A DNA stretch of 64,000 nt from Hydrangea macrophylla (Eukaryota > Streptophyta > Magnoliopsida > Cornales > Hydrangeaceae). The translations under genes were made by a program, and so were the position numbers. Location of the stretch: contig CM066985.1 of the NCBI GenBank assembly GCA_033977485.1, positions 71,037,045 through 71,101,044 on the forward strand, in the 5' to 3' direction. The first letter of the stretch is position 1; each line of letters opens with the position of its first letter. The notes beneath the pieces were generated by a model. The model was not told the origin of the DNA and made no database searches. It saw only the letters and a program-made list of their open reading frames with translations. This document shows, one piece after another, positions 1 through 11,595 of this stretch.

Positions 1-2516
1 CAATTTGGAGTTTGTATGCATTTTCTGTGAATTTCGGACGAAATAGGGCCTTTTCGGGAATACCGGAACCTCTGGGGGCCTAAACAGGATTATCCAGACG
101 ATTGAGAAGCAGTGCCGCCGCAGCATTGGCCCACTGCCACCGTGGCACAGGCCCAGTGCCGTCGCGGCACTCTCCTCTAGAACAATATATTTTTGCAATT
201 ACTTTTGGGGTTCCATTTTGATTAATTAAAAATCAAAACGACGTAGTTCCATGTTTTCAGATGTTTGGAGCCACAATGGGAACACTTCTAAAATTTCAAA
301 ACCACCCCAAATTAGCCTATATAAACCCACCCCCCACCCCCCACCCCCATTGCCCTTCATTTTGGGGGGGGGCAAGTGCAAAGCTTGACAAAGTTGTAGA
401 GAGAAAGAGAGATAGAGATAGATTTAGAAATGAAAAAGGAGCTTCCTCCTACTATTTTTCTATAGAAAGTGAGTTCCAATCTTGTTTTCCTCCACCATTC
501 TTCTATATACTTCATCATCAATACACCCAATCACCATTTCTCTAAGCATTTTTGAGTTAGGAAGCTACTTCCATGTCCAAATGTCTATATCTATGAGTGA
601 AACACCAAGCTACAAGTCCAATATCACATTGATTATCATCTATTGATTGTTATTTACTTGCTTGTTTATACAATGTTCATCTCTTCTTACCTCGTTTCTT
701 TTTTATTTTCTTTATTTACTTACTAGTTCATCATCATCTAGATGATAACATGAAGTTTGAGGTGAGTGAATCCTTATGGATAGTAGCTTTTGACCTCAAA
801 AACATGTTTGATAGATGATGATTATAACTTCAATATCTCCAAGGTATCCTTGAAGTTATGTTCAAATGAAAATAAATCTCTCCAACAATCTTGGAGGTTC
901 TTGATGATGAGTTTGATGTTGAAATTTTAAGTGTATATAACCTTCATTGAGTATTGAAAATATGCTTTCAAAACTTCTATTTCAAAAGCCCCTTCTTAAA
1001 ACCCTCACTTTGATTTCAAGAGATAAACCTTGTTTTCCAAAAATCTTCAAAACAGTGAATCAAAATAGTGAGTGATCAGAGTTCAAAGATTTCTCTAGAA
1101 CTCAATACTCAATGTATGGATGCAAGGCCACTTGGAAAGTCTTCCTAACTCATTAGAGAAAACCCATGATTTTTGGTTTGACTTGGAAATACTTGAAAAT
1201 GGTCCATTTGGACCCAAACATTCCTTCCAGACATTCTGCCTCTGCTGTCACAGCAGCTTGGTTTACTTTCAACTTATTTTTTAGAAATATTTTTCAAAAG
1301 GAGTGGTCCTAACTTAGTTTTCACTTAAACTTCAATGTCTTAGGGAAATTTCTGTATAAAATACGCCTCTAGATCATTTGTTTTAATTTTCTAAGATTTT
1401 CCAACATTTCAGTCGACAGTACGGACTCTGTTTCTGAATGACCTCTATTGTTTATATGATTTCTCTCAATCTGTGATAGTTATTAAAGATTGGATTTTTG
1501 GGTTGTGTTCTAGACACAATAATTGAGATCTCCATAAAACATCATGCATTAAAAACATTTCTAACCCCTCTTTTCAATTTTTAGAAAATCATGTTACTGT
1601 TCTGTCCACTATTCACAGCAAGCACACTTTTAATTTCTCCCTTTGATTTGATACTTACATGCACTCCAAATTAGTTCATGTCTTAGGAAGTAGTTCATAC
1701 TATATTTGTACATATCCCATGATGATTTCATTCATTCATTCATACACATTCTGGACTTCTAAGTCATTCTAGGAATCCATGAACACAAAGCACACTACAA
1801 CCTTGGCACAATCTAGATACATACATTGCATCCATGCAAAGATTTGGGGTTTTTGTAACTCCCAATCTAAGGAGATTATAAGGAATGAATTTGATCACAT
1901 GTTCATGCTCCCCCTCGATCTAGTCTTTCTTTTTCATGCGTCTTGGGGATTGAGAAATCTTCTCTTCTCTTGCTAAGCATCCTTGTTTTCTTTGATTTGT
2001 TTGTTTCAAGAACAATTCATGTCCCCTTAGACTAGGAAAACTTGATTACTTGATATATGATTAGGCAATTTTTCCTAGGTTAGTTTGTGTGATCTTTCAC
2101 TTTGCATTGTGTGATATTTGGCTTAGATCTTATGAATGATATCTTATCTTTAGATCTTCCATTTCAAATTTTCTTATGTGATGTAATATACTATCATAAT
2201 ATTAATTGTCGAACCATACATAGTATAAGATGATTATTTGGATGCTAATTGAGGCCCGTCGAAAGACGGGGCGAGTTGAGGGTGTTTTAGTCGCGACAAA
2301 GGCTCCTTCCTCTCTCGTACCAAAACCCCGAACCAAGTTCTTTGGTTATGAAGGGCCGGTGCCCTTTATCCGTTTGGGTGAGTCAAAATTAGGTTTCTTG
2401 GTTCCTTAAAGACCAAGTGGCGACTCTATATCTGTTTTCAACAGACCTTTTCTCTCTCTTTTCAAAATCAAGTTTCAAACAAAAACAAGCAAGAGGTGGA
2501 ATCTCGCGTGTCCACA
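1..2516 (+). mobile_element. 5' LTR (partial) of Tat-type Ty3/gypsy element A
   Basis: Positions 1 to about 2240 repeat, with small differences, the sequence at 12360-14170, so these are the two LTRs of one element. The LTR ends in GTGTCCACA at 2516, the inverted complement of the 3' LTR start TGTAGACAC. The first ~770 bp lie left of the window. A 28-bp stretch of the 3' LTR (near 13860) is missing here. The 3' LTR lacks the last ~300 bp seen here. Confidence 0.9.
318..325 (+). promoter_or_regulatory. Putative LTR promoter TATA box of element A
   Basis: TATATAAA lies in a C-rich context. The same box appears as TATATAA at 12661-12667 in the 3' LTR. Its place in the LTR, followed by a purine-rich stretch, fits the U3/R boundary. 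No transcript data are available. Confidence 0.55.
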
Positions 2517-2519
2517 ATC

Positions 2520-2537
2520 TCGCGACTCTGCTGGGGA
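2520..2537 (+). other. Primer binding site of element A (tRNA-Arg type)
   Basis: The 18 bases start 3 bp after the LTR end and read TCGCGACTCTGCTGGGGA. This is one base off the TGGCGACTC... form expected to pair with the 3' end of a plant tRNA-Arg. Element C has nearly the same site at 55414. tRNA-Arg priming is known for Tat/Ogre-type elements. Confidence 0.75.
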
Positions 2538-4001
2538 TATTTATTTTCAAAACAAAATAATACAGAGGTTTGACTCATAAGAAGCATCCTTAAAATCATC
2601 TTTTTACTATGTCTGGTTCACCGCATTGCACTACTGCATTTTCCCCTCCGACTGTGTCTGAAACGCGGCGCTGACATTGTTCAGGTCTTGCTGTGCCAGG
2701 GCACAAGTCACCGTTGATACTGTACCTTCCAAGGTATATCAAAAAGAGTAAACACTTCCGTACTGTCTCTCTGACGGTATATTGGAACTTTCAACGGACC
2801 CTCTTTGACTAAACCCAGCCTTTGCATATAGATTCCTGTAGAACCTTTCATAGGACTGTTCATTTAACTTTTCAGATAGGACAATGTGATATAACTACTG
2901 TATGCCCTGACGGGATTACCTGCGCGATGTAGACGCTTATGTGGCATGAGGCAGAACTTCTTTCTTATGATCCCCAAGGCAATCACTCACATGTGATCAC
3001 ATTGAGTTGACCTGCCTAGGCACCATGACATGGATGTCTGCTCCATGCTCACAAAGATATACACCGCAAACCTTGTTTGTCCGTCCTAAGACATAGGAGT
3101 ATGAAAACCTACTAGACAGTATGATCACCATCACCTCATATATACCGGTTTCTTCCGAAAACTCTGTCCAATTTATCCAGATTTTCCAGAAATTCTAATT
3201 TCTCCTAGAAACCCTGTCTAAATTTCTCAGAAGTTCCCAAAATACCAATTTCTCATAGAAATTCTGTCCAAAGTTCTCAGAAATACCCAAAATAATAGTT
3301 TCTCCCAAAAACTCTGTCCAAATTTCTCAGAAATACCCAAAATAATAGTTTCTCCCAAAAACTCTGTCCAAATTTCTCAGAAATACCCAAAATACCAGTT
3401 TCTTCTAGAAACTCCGATTTCCCAAAATACATCAGTTTCTTCCAAAAACTCTGTCTAGATATCCTAGAAACTCTGTCCAACTCCCAGACATAACCAGAAA
3501 CTCTGTCCAGATATCCCAGAAATACCCAGATATAACCAGTTTCTACCAGAAACTCCGTTCAAATATCCTAGATTTCCCAGAACACCAGTTTCCCCCACAA
3601 ACTCTATCCAAACTTCTCGAAATATCCTGGAAACCCCTATTATCCCCTGGTGATCATAGTGGAAAGAAAAGTTAGCATACTCTGTATAGCTAGGACCTCA
3701 CTTGCTTAACTGTTATCTGTTAGAAGTAGGAGCATCATATAGATTAGGGCTTACATCCACATGCTTGTCCCATTTGCATACACCATTCCTATCGGTCTGC
3801 ACGCACTGTTTCAGTTAGTCTATACAAGAATCAGTCCTCACTTGTCACTATAATTGTCATCTCAATCATCACTGTTAAAAGTTTAACACAATCTTTTCAT
3901 ACCTATATGTCAGTACAAGTTTTGAGCACCAGGATCTGCATTTGTGAGTCAGAGGATTAGGGAGTCACCTTGTCAGAATCACTCAGCCAAAAGTCAGCTT
4001 T
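2538..4001 (+). other. Untranslated leader of element A
   Basis: The stretch between the primer site and the gag start has no credible coding frame. It includes the repeat array at about 3160-3640. Long leaders are usual in Tat-type elements. Confidence 0.6.
3160..3640 (+). repeat. Tandem repeat of ~60 bp in the leader of element A
   Basis: The block AGTTTCTCCCAAAAACTCTG followed by TCCAAATTTCTCAGAAATAC recurs with a period near 60 bp. The units between about 3240 and 3420 are nearly identical and the flanking ones are decayed. The minus-strand ORF seen here is only a translation of the repeat. Confidence 0.85.
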
Positions 4002-5330
4002 ATGGATCCAGAAGGTTCGGAAGCAAGAATGACAGAAATGATCAACCAACAGTCTGACCGGTTGGCCCAAGTTTTAACCTTTATGGAAGAAATGAAACAG
4101 CAACAACCACAATATCCGCCTGGGTTCCTACCACCACCGGGGTTTATATAGCCACCACCGCCTGGGTTTGTACCACCTCTCGAGAACAATGTAGATGATG
4201 ATTGGTTCAATGGGGCCCCACCACCTGCACTTAATAAGAAAATTCAAGAAAAACTGGATAAGGTCGACAAGCTTGAGAACATACTGAGAAAGAGTAAGGG
4301 GGTCGACGATTACATGTTAGATCTGGAAGGATTGTTTGAGCCCAACAAATTAAAGCTGCCTAAGAACTTCAAAATGCCTGAAATTGACCATTTTGATGGG
4401 ACTGGGAATCCGAAGAGTCACGTAAAGTTCTGCATGAGTGTTTTCCAATCAATGGGCTGCACCCATGAGCACATCGCAATGTTGTTCCCTCAAACCCTCG
4501 CCAAGGCCACTCTATCCTGGTTTCTGACCTTGGAAGTTTCTAAGACTCAGACTTGGGAAGATATAGTCCAGGTCTTCATTGATCATTACTCCTATAACCA
4601 AGAGCTCGATGTCACCATCCAGGATCTGGAGACTACCCGGCAGAACTTCAATGAGTCCTTCGCTGCGTTCTTGAGCAGATGGAGGAACAAAGTGGCCCAA
4701 ATGACCCACCGACCGGTCGAAAAAGAACAAGTCTGGATGTTGATCAAGAATATACTGTCGCTGTACCATGAGAAACTCTTCTACCAGTCCATCTCAACAT
4801 TTGAAGAACTGTTTGAGATTGGGACTAGAATTGAGGATGAAATCAGGGAAGGAAAAATCAAGAATGAAGAATCACAAAGCCAGTCCAAGAGGCCCGACTA
4901 CTCCCGAAACCCTTCGGATGTCAACGCCCTTAGTAACCAACCCATGGCCCCTTAGTAACCAACCTATGGCCTATTCTCCCTAATCATACCAGCTCACAAA
5001 CTAAACTAGCTCGCCTAGCCTCCCTTACCAAAATAGGGTACCCCGTGAATTTTCCAAGCTAGATATCTTCCCCTCCGTAGCCTTAGGTCGCCTGCTAAAA
5101 AAGGGACACCTCCAACTCCTCCAGCCTCGTGCCGATCCCCCACCACCTAACTGTGACCTGTCCAAACGAAGTGCCTACCACCAAGGCCCAGGCCATGACA
5201 CCGACAGGTGCATACGCCTCCGTCATGATATCCAAGACCTCATTGACCGAAAAATCATTGAGCCACCACCCATTCAACCCCATGTCACTTAAGCCCCTGG
5301 CCGGTCCTTTCAAATGATCCCCTTCGCTAA
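4002..5330 (+). pseudogene. gag: Degenerate Gag of Tat-type element A
   Basis: The frame opens with MDPEGSEARMTEMINQQSDR at 4002 and continues into the conserved Gag core (LEGLFEPNKLKLPKNFKMPE, then FDGTGNPKSHV and LSWFLTLEVSKTQTWEDI), which matches the retrotransposon Gag capsid family. After the core comes a zinc-knuckle-like segment near 5150-5240 (CDLSKRSAYHQGPGHDTDRC) and then RLRHDIQDLIDRKII. Breaks: an in-frame TAG near 4149 in a proline-glycine-rich N-terminus, and a 22-bp tandem duplication at 4929-4972 that shifts the frame. The family assignment is solid, and the protein cannot be made as one chain. In a live element it would package the RNA in the cytoplasm. No protease or reverse transcriptase follows. 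Confidence 0.85.
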
Positions 5331-5810
5331 GGATTGTTGAAACTACGCGGTGAGTTGATAGTGTTTGGAACTTCTGCCAATAAAAAAGAAGAATAAGCGA
5401 GTCACCGCGACACTCCATTTGAGACCGGGTCGAGTCTATTCTATGTTTTGATTATATTTCAAGTTTAGTCTTGTGGTCAAGTCTAGGGATGCACATGGGT
5501 CGAGTTGGGTCGGGTCTCTACAGAACCGGAACCGACCCGATTTATGAATGGTTGCATGTTTTGAGACCCAGACCCGAACCGATGAGGTTTGGACCTGGAC
5601 CGACCCGACCCAACCCAGTAACTTTGGTTCGGGTCGGGTCGGGTCTGGTCTGGTCTGGGCCACAACCCAGCTTTTTTTTTCCTTTTTAAAAATTTTTTTT
5701 TTCTTATATTTTATTTTATTTATATTTATATTCAGTAGTGGATACCTATTCTTCTATGTATAATATATCCATTAAAAAGATTGATAAGGGTGGAGAGTCA
5801 TAAAAATTAA

Positions 5811-7570
5811 GGGTTAATTTCAAAAACACCCCCTCAACTATGACCCGTTTTTGACTCGCCCCCCTAAACTATTTTACCCAACGGGTAGACCCCCTTAAGT
5901 ATTTGTACTTGACACATTGCCCCTTCCCGTTAGCCTGCCGTCTAAAACACTAACAGATTTCAAAAATTTTGGTTCATTGTGATGATAATACCCCTCCAAA
6001 AACACCCCCTCAACTATTTTTTTCTGACAAATTGACCCCCTCAATTTGTTTTACATGACAAATTGACCGCCTCCGTTTGTCTGCAATAGAAAATGGGCAT
6101 GTGCCCATCTCGTGAGAATAAAAGTGGACACATTTACCCTTTGTGCCCAAAATGGGTATGATCTCTCTTTCTCTCTCTCTACCCTAATTTCTTACTCTCC
6201 ACTCTCTCCCTCTCTCTCTTATTCCCCTGCCCCACACTACCACAACAACCACCAGCCACTACCGAACACCACCAATCACCACTACAACATCCAATGATCA
6301 CCCAATGACCACCACACCATCCAGTCACTACCATTGTCCCACCCATTGAACCCCCAATCACCACCATCCACACCCAAAATCATCACCAAATCACCACTAC
6401 ACCATCCAATCACTACCACCCATACCCAAAATCATCACCAAATCACCACTGGACACCACCAATCACCACTGCACCATCTAATGATCACCCAATGACCACC
6501 CACACCCAAAATCATCACCAAATCACCACTACACCATCCAATCACTACCACCCATACCCAAAATGGGTTTAATCTCTCTCTCTCTCTCTCTTTCTACCCT
6601 GATTTATCACTCTCCCCTCTCCCTCTCCCTCTCCCTCTCCCTCTCTCTCTCATTCCCTTGCCCCACACCACCATGACCAGTGGGGGGGGGGGGCAGTGGT
6701 CACCCCTGGCTTTTGGAAAATTACACTTTTACATGTGTATTTTAGAAAATTTTTAAATTTTATTAAGCTTTGCCCCCCCAATTATACTTCATTCTCCCAA
6801 AATTTGAAAAAAAAAAAAACCTTATTATATGTAATATATTGGCTTAATTACAAGGAAAGAGTAATGCTATGCTTCCCAAATTTTGTATCTCAAATGGTTC
6901 CCAAATACATGTGACTGCAGGACCACCTTCAATAATGGTGGGACGACTTTAACATCCTCCAATCAAAATCAGGTGGGCCTACTACCGCATGTTTAAGAAC
7001 CACTTAGGATACAAAATTTGATAAGCATAGCATTACTCATATTTTAAATATTATTAGTTTTTGATATTATTAATCATGGATGAAATACAAGGGAAAATAC
7101 CTAAGAATTAATTTTCTTTTGCGATTTCCTTTCTTCTTTTCTCTCCCTCACTAAATCCATGAACCAAATAAAGCCTAACAGTAATAAGGGTTGATAGTTG
7201 ATTGAAATTTGTAAAGTTTGGTATGATGGTAAAACAATTTGGGTGGACTAAACTAAGAGATGAGATGAAAATGAGTTGGGACAAATGTTTAGGGTGTGTT
7301 GGACTACAGATGGACCAATATTTTATATGTAATGAGATGAAGTTGTTCACTTTTTTTAGATCAGGGGGTGTACTCAAAAATGGGTCATAGTTGAGGGGGT
7401 GTTTTTGCAATTCAGACCAAGGGTATATGCGACATTTTATTACTTCCGTTAACGGCGTTTGAGACTAAATCAATTTTGATAGTTGAGGGGGTGAAGTTGT
7501 TCACTTTTTTAAATCAGGAGGTGTACTCAAAAATGGGTCATAGTTGAGGGGGTGTTTTTGAAATTAATCC
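5811..7570. mobile_element. Non-autonomous Mutator-type element, copy 1
   Basis: The ends are GGGTTAATTTC and GAAATTAATCC, extending as an inverted repeat of about 36 bp that includes CACCCCCTCAACTATGACCC. A perfect 9-bp target duplication AAAAATTAA (5802-5810 and 7571-7579) fits Mutator-like elements. Copy 2 at 21218-22850 shares the ends and most of the interior. An end-like module is repeated internally near 7340-7420. No transposase is seen. Confidence 0.85.
6859..7038. mobile_element. MITE inside Mutator-type copy 1
   Basis: This is a 180-bp unit with perfect 16-bp inverted ends, GAGTAATGCTATGCTT and its complement. The same unit is in copy 2 at 21998-22177, so it was acquired before the two copies separated or is part of the family. 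A third, decayed copy lies around 26770 and is split by the solo LTR. No clear target duplication remains. Confidence 0.75.
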
Positions 7571-9284
7571 AAAAATTAATTCCCACCATTAGAAAGTGGA
7601 TATAATGTTTTATATATTCATGGATATAATGATGTGCAACCTATAAAAGTTCAAATTAATAAGGTGGTTATGATTTATATACTCATGGATATAATGAAAA
7701 GAAAAATGAGTACTTTGTCACCAAAATAAACAATTAATTAGCAAAAATAGTTTGTCTATTAACCGGACTAGACCAGACCCGAACCGACCCAGACCCGACC
7801 CGACTCGGCCCAAAATATTTATCTTCTGGCTAGACCCGAACCAGACCCAACCCATTTCATTTCAGACATGACCCAACCCGACCCAATCAGTTCGGGTTCG
7901 TTCGGGTCTTCAGGTAACAGGTTTTTGTGCAGCCCTAGTCAAGTCTGTTCGTCATCGAGTTGTTGTGAGTTTGTATCGAGTAATGTAATCCTTCTCTTCT
8001 GATGGAATGAAGTCTCATTTTGCCTAATCTGATGTGTATATTCATAAGTGCATGAATCGCTAAACTGAAAAATATCACTTTTCAAATTACCATGGACATT
8101 ACTCTGCTAATAAATTTTTGCATCAAACAAAAAAAAAGGAGAATCCCAAACAGGCCAAAGTCAATTTCACGCTGACCCCAAAGAAGAGCTGGGAATTGAA
8201 TAGTCTTACTTTAAGATTTTAAAGATGCTTTTGCTCAAATCTTGAAAAGACATACTTGAGACTGATTTGGGGCTTGCCCAACACCCTTTCCACCATTTCT
8301 ACCATTTCAAAGCCTTGGACCCAACCCAATTGATAGCCATGCGAACCTGTGCGAACTTGGTCCTTGATGGTAGCCAAACATTTCAGTGAGTTTCATCTCC
8401 ACTTTCAAAAAAAATAACAGCAAAAACCAAAAAAAAAAAAAAAAAAAAAAAAGAAAAAGCTCGCTAGGTTGAAAACCCGAAAGGGCGCCTAGGGAAAAGT
8501 TAGAGCTGAAAAGGTATTGATTTTCAAGATCTGACCCTAGCCAGCCAAAATGATTTTACAAATGAGAGAATTGTACAATTCAAGGTACATCATAAAAACG
8601 TGCCTAGATCACATTTCAAAGGCTCGGAACAACCACACATAAATCCCGAGAACTGACGTGCACATTCTGGAATTTCAAGACTATGATCAGAAGATCTCAC
8701 ATGAATCAACTATGTGAAAAGGAAAATTGACTGGCTAGGCAAAAGTGAAAAGGATCAATCCTCAAAACAAAAGAAAAAGAAAAAAAGAAAAAGAAAAAGA
8801 AAAAAAAAAGAAAAAGAAAAAAAAAAAAAAAAAAAAGGGAGATGGAAACTGAATCCTCCTCTTCAAGGCTAGCATAAGTAACCCAAGTTTGAACTTCTCA
8901 GACGATTGGTTTGAAAAACCCTCATACCTCAAACCCCTTCTTTCAAGCCTTGCCTTGAACTACGCTCGACCTGATTCCCACTCGGGGATACGTAGGAAAC
9001 AACATCGGTTCGGTCGACACCATCAATATTAACCCCCCTTCTTTAAAGGTCCTAGCCCGAACTACGTTGGACCTGATCTCCGCTCAGGGGTACGTAGGCA
9101 GACTTTCAAAAAGAAAAGAAGGATGGCTCGCTAGGTCACAAATTCGAAAGGACGCCTAGACAAAAATTAGAGCTAAATCCAAGGTGAGCAATAATAAAAG
9201 AGATAAAAGAGCTCGCTAGGTCACCTCACTAGTGCCTAGGAAAAAGTTATGAGCATTTGAGAGATTAAAGTCACGGTTCTTGCC

Positions 9285-9530
9285 TCAAGCCAGAAAATCA
9301 CCTTCTACACTAGGGGAAAACTTCGGCTACTCGCCTCGTTTGCCTGAATTCTACTATCTACCCTTCCTACAAGGGGCAAACTTAGGTCACCTACCTCATT
9401 TGCCCAAAACCTCCAATAAACCATCATTCCAAATTAGGGGCAAACTTCGGTCACCTACCTCATTTGCCTATAAATTCCACTTCGTACACCTCAAACTAGG
9501 GGCAAACTCCGTTTGCTTAACACAATCCCT
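9285..9530 (+). repeat. Tandem repeat of ~70-85 bp in the 3' region of element A
   Basis: Four imperfect units each contain AGGGGCAAACTTCGGTCACC followed by TACCTCATTTGCC. The uninterrupted 107-residue frame across 9280-9603 follows the repeat and looks like no known protein. Confidence 0.75.
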
Positions 9531-10129
9531 TCACACCATGGGCGAGTTCTCAAGTCACCAAGTTGTTTTGAAATTTTTTGAAATGGATCATCTTTTATTT
9601 TAAAAGCTAAGGCACTAATTCAAAGCACTTTCTGGGAGAAGTAGAAAATTGATTAGATCAATAGGGAGGAATTTAAAAAAAAAACCAGATTTATCAGCAA
9701 AGTGCTGTCATATTAAGATGAGGAGTGAACATAAAAGATGAGCGGCACATCATTCATGATGAAGGCACATTAGATCGTGGCAATTTGAGAATTTCATGTC
9801 CAAGTCAATCCTTCTTTGTTTGAGTCAGTAGTAATCTGATCACAAGTGTGTCAGAGATCGAGGTTTCATACAAACTAACCCAACTTTCCTTGTTGTTCCT
9901 GTTAAGTCCATTTGTCCTGATGGTCTCAAATGTGTGGGTTAAAGGTGATTCCCAATTATAAAATAAAAATAAAAAAAACACCTTTGGATATAAGCAGAAG
10001 TACCAAACATTATTACTACACCAGTCAAGGTTGCAACATTAGAAGTGTCCCAGGTACGATTGGCATAAACTCGTAAGTGGTTGTAAACTACAAATCGATA
10101 GTTGTTTCTCAAGGTGGATGATCGGAGGA

Positions 10130-10720
10130 AATATCGCCAACACCAAGAAACTATTGCTGATGTGTTGATAAGGTGTGTTGATGAGACGTGTTGTTTTAGG
10201 GCTCAGAGTCCAGATGTGTTGATAAGGAGTGTTGATAAGGTGTGTTTTAGGGCTCAGAGTCTAGATGTTTTGATAAGATGTGTTGTTAAGGTGTTTAGGG
10301 TTCAAAGTCCAAGTGTGTTGTTGAAGAGCATCAAATGTATCGAGGGGCATCAGGTTTGTTTAGGAGCATCTTTGAAGAGTGAAGGAGCTTCAGATGTGTT
10401 GAGGATCATTGTCGAGGAGGAGCATCAGATGCATCAAGGAACACCAGGAGAGTTGAGAAGCATTATTGGAGCATCGAGGAACATCAGAAGAGAGTATTAT
10501 TGAAGAGGAGCATCGGGTGTGTTAAGGAGCATTATTGAAGAATTGAAGAACATCAGATGTGTTTAGGAGCATCAGATTTGTTGAGAAGCATCGTTGAAGA
10601 GTTGAGGAACATCGGATGTGTTGAGGAGCATCAGATTTGTTGAGAAGCATCGTTGAAGAGTTTAGGAACATCGGATGTGTTGAGGAGCATCAGATTTGTT
10701 GAGGAGTATCAGAAGAGTTG
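10130..10720 (+). repeat. Minisatellite of ~20-bp monomers in a ~59-bp higher-order unit
   Basis: The monomer is close to GAGGAGCATCAGATTTGTT. From about 10555 three monomers form a 59-bp unit repeated almost exactly, and the left part is more diverged. Decayed monomers continue to about 10900. The ORF at 10102-10503 is a by-product of the repeat. Confidence 0.85.
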
Positions 10721-11580
10721 AAAAGCATCATTGAAAAGTCAAGGAGCATCGTTAAGATTTAAAGAACACCGTTGAGAATCAAGAAGCATTAAGAACCACC
10801 ATTAAAGATTTGAGGAACAACATAAGCGCCATTGAGAATTGAGGATCATCATTGAAATTTGAGAAGCACCGTTGAGACTCTGAGAGTCACCAAGTCCATA
10901 GTATCACGATTAAGGGGAGCACGAGTCAAGTCTAGAGAGTCACTTCACCCAACACAACGTATTGGCCGTAACATGACACATACTCCATCGGTCGTGGCAC
11001 ACACAAATCACAAAGCCCACTAGGAGTGGCAAACACACCATAAGCGTTCTTTTGAGCACTGCAGTATCACTTTGAGCACCACGCTCTTCCTTGGGTAAGA
11101 CCTCCTGGTCGGGATCCCTCACAAGTCTATTAGTCGTAGCGAAGAGTAGATCACCAAGCCCAGTGAGAGTGGCAAATACACAGAACACATGTACTAGGAC
11201 CACAAGCGCTATAGAACACAATACAGGCACGACACAAGTGGAACACCCCACAGCACCAGTTCATACTAGGATTAGAACACTAGGTATGATAGTACTCGTG
11301 ACACAATTCATATCACATCCATGCATTGCATATCATCCTCGTAGTATAGCATCTGTCTGTCTCGTTGTGCATGTGTGATTTGCTCCTTTGTGCCAACTAC
11401 GTCCTGGTCTGATTCCCCTTGGGATACATAGGCAACTCACGCAGAGCACGACCAGCACTGGCCTCAGCATCATTGCATCTTTTGCAACGCTTTTTATCCT
11501 AAATCTATAGTCTCCAAAAAACCTGTCTCTTCAAAGCTTTGGCACTCGCTTGCGACATGCATTGCCTCGCAAGTTCATGC

Positions 11581-11595
11581 CAAAGAGGGGCAAAC
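11581..11595 (+). other. Polypurine tract of element A
   Basis: CAAAGAGGGGCAAAC directly precedes the 3' LTR start TGTAGACACC at 11596. Its place and purine content fit the plus-strand primer. Confidence 0.7.

Larger units (their letters stand above)
5484..7937. mobile_element. Non-autonomous hAT element
   Basis: The terminal inverted repeats are TAGGGATGCACA and TGTGCAGCCCTA (11 of 12 match). The flanks GTCAAGTC at 5476-5483 and 7938-7945 are a perfect 8-bp target duplication, the hAT signature. Both subterminal zones carry many GGGTC/GACCC motifs, as hAT transposase binding zones often do. No transposase is encoded. The ORFs at 5436-5763 are GGGTC repeats. The element sits just after gag of element A and contains a Mutator-type insertion. 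Confidence 0.9.
7946..11580 (+). other. Repeat-rich 3' region of element A, no pol
   Basis: No protease, reverse transcriptase, RNase H or integrase sequence is seen between gag and the 3' LTR. Instead there are repeated blocks: GCTCGCTAGGT...CGCCTAG (8459, 9126, 9210), and a block with GAACTACG...GGACCTGAT...ATACGTAGG (about 8955, 9055, and a variant at 11395). It also holds A-rich purine tracts at 8430-8455 and 8760-8836. Such blocks are familiar from the 3' regions of Tat-type elements. Confidence 0.65.

Noticed and set aside
3277..3480. Minus-strand protein of 67 residues
   Set aside because: It is a translation of the ~60-bp repeat (repeated NLDRVFGRNYYFGYF-type phrases) in the leader of element A.
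5436..5763. Several overlapping ORFs on both strands
   Set aside because: They come from GGGTC/GACCC repeats at the end of the hAT element and have no family match.
10102..10503. 133-residue ORF
   Set aside because: It translates the 20-bp minisatellite, and its amino-acid pattern follows the repeat.
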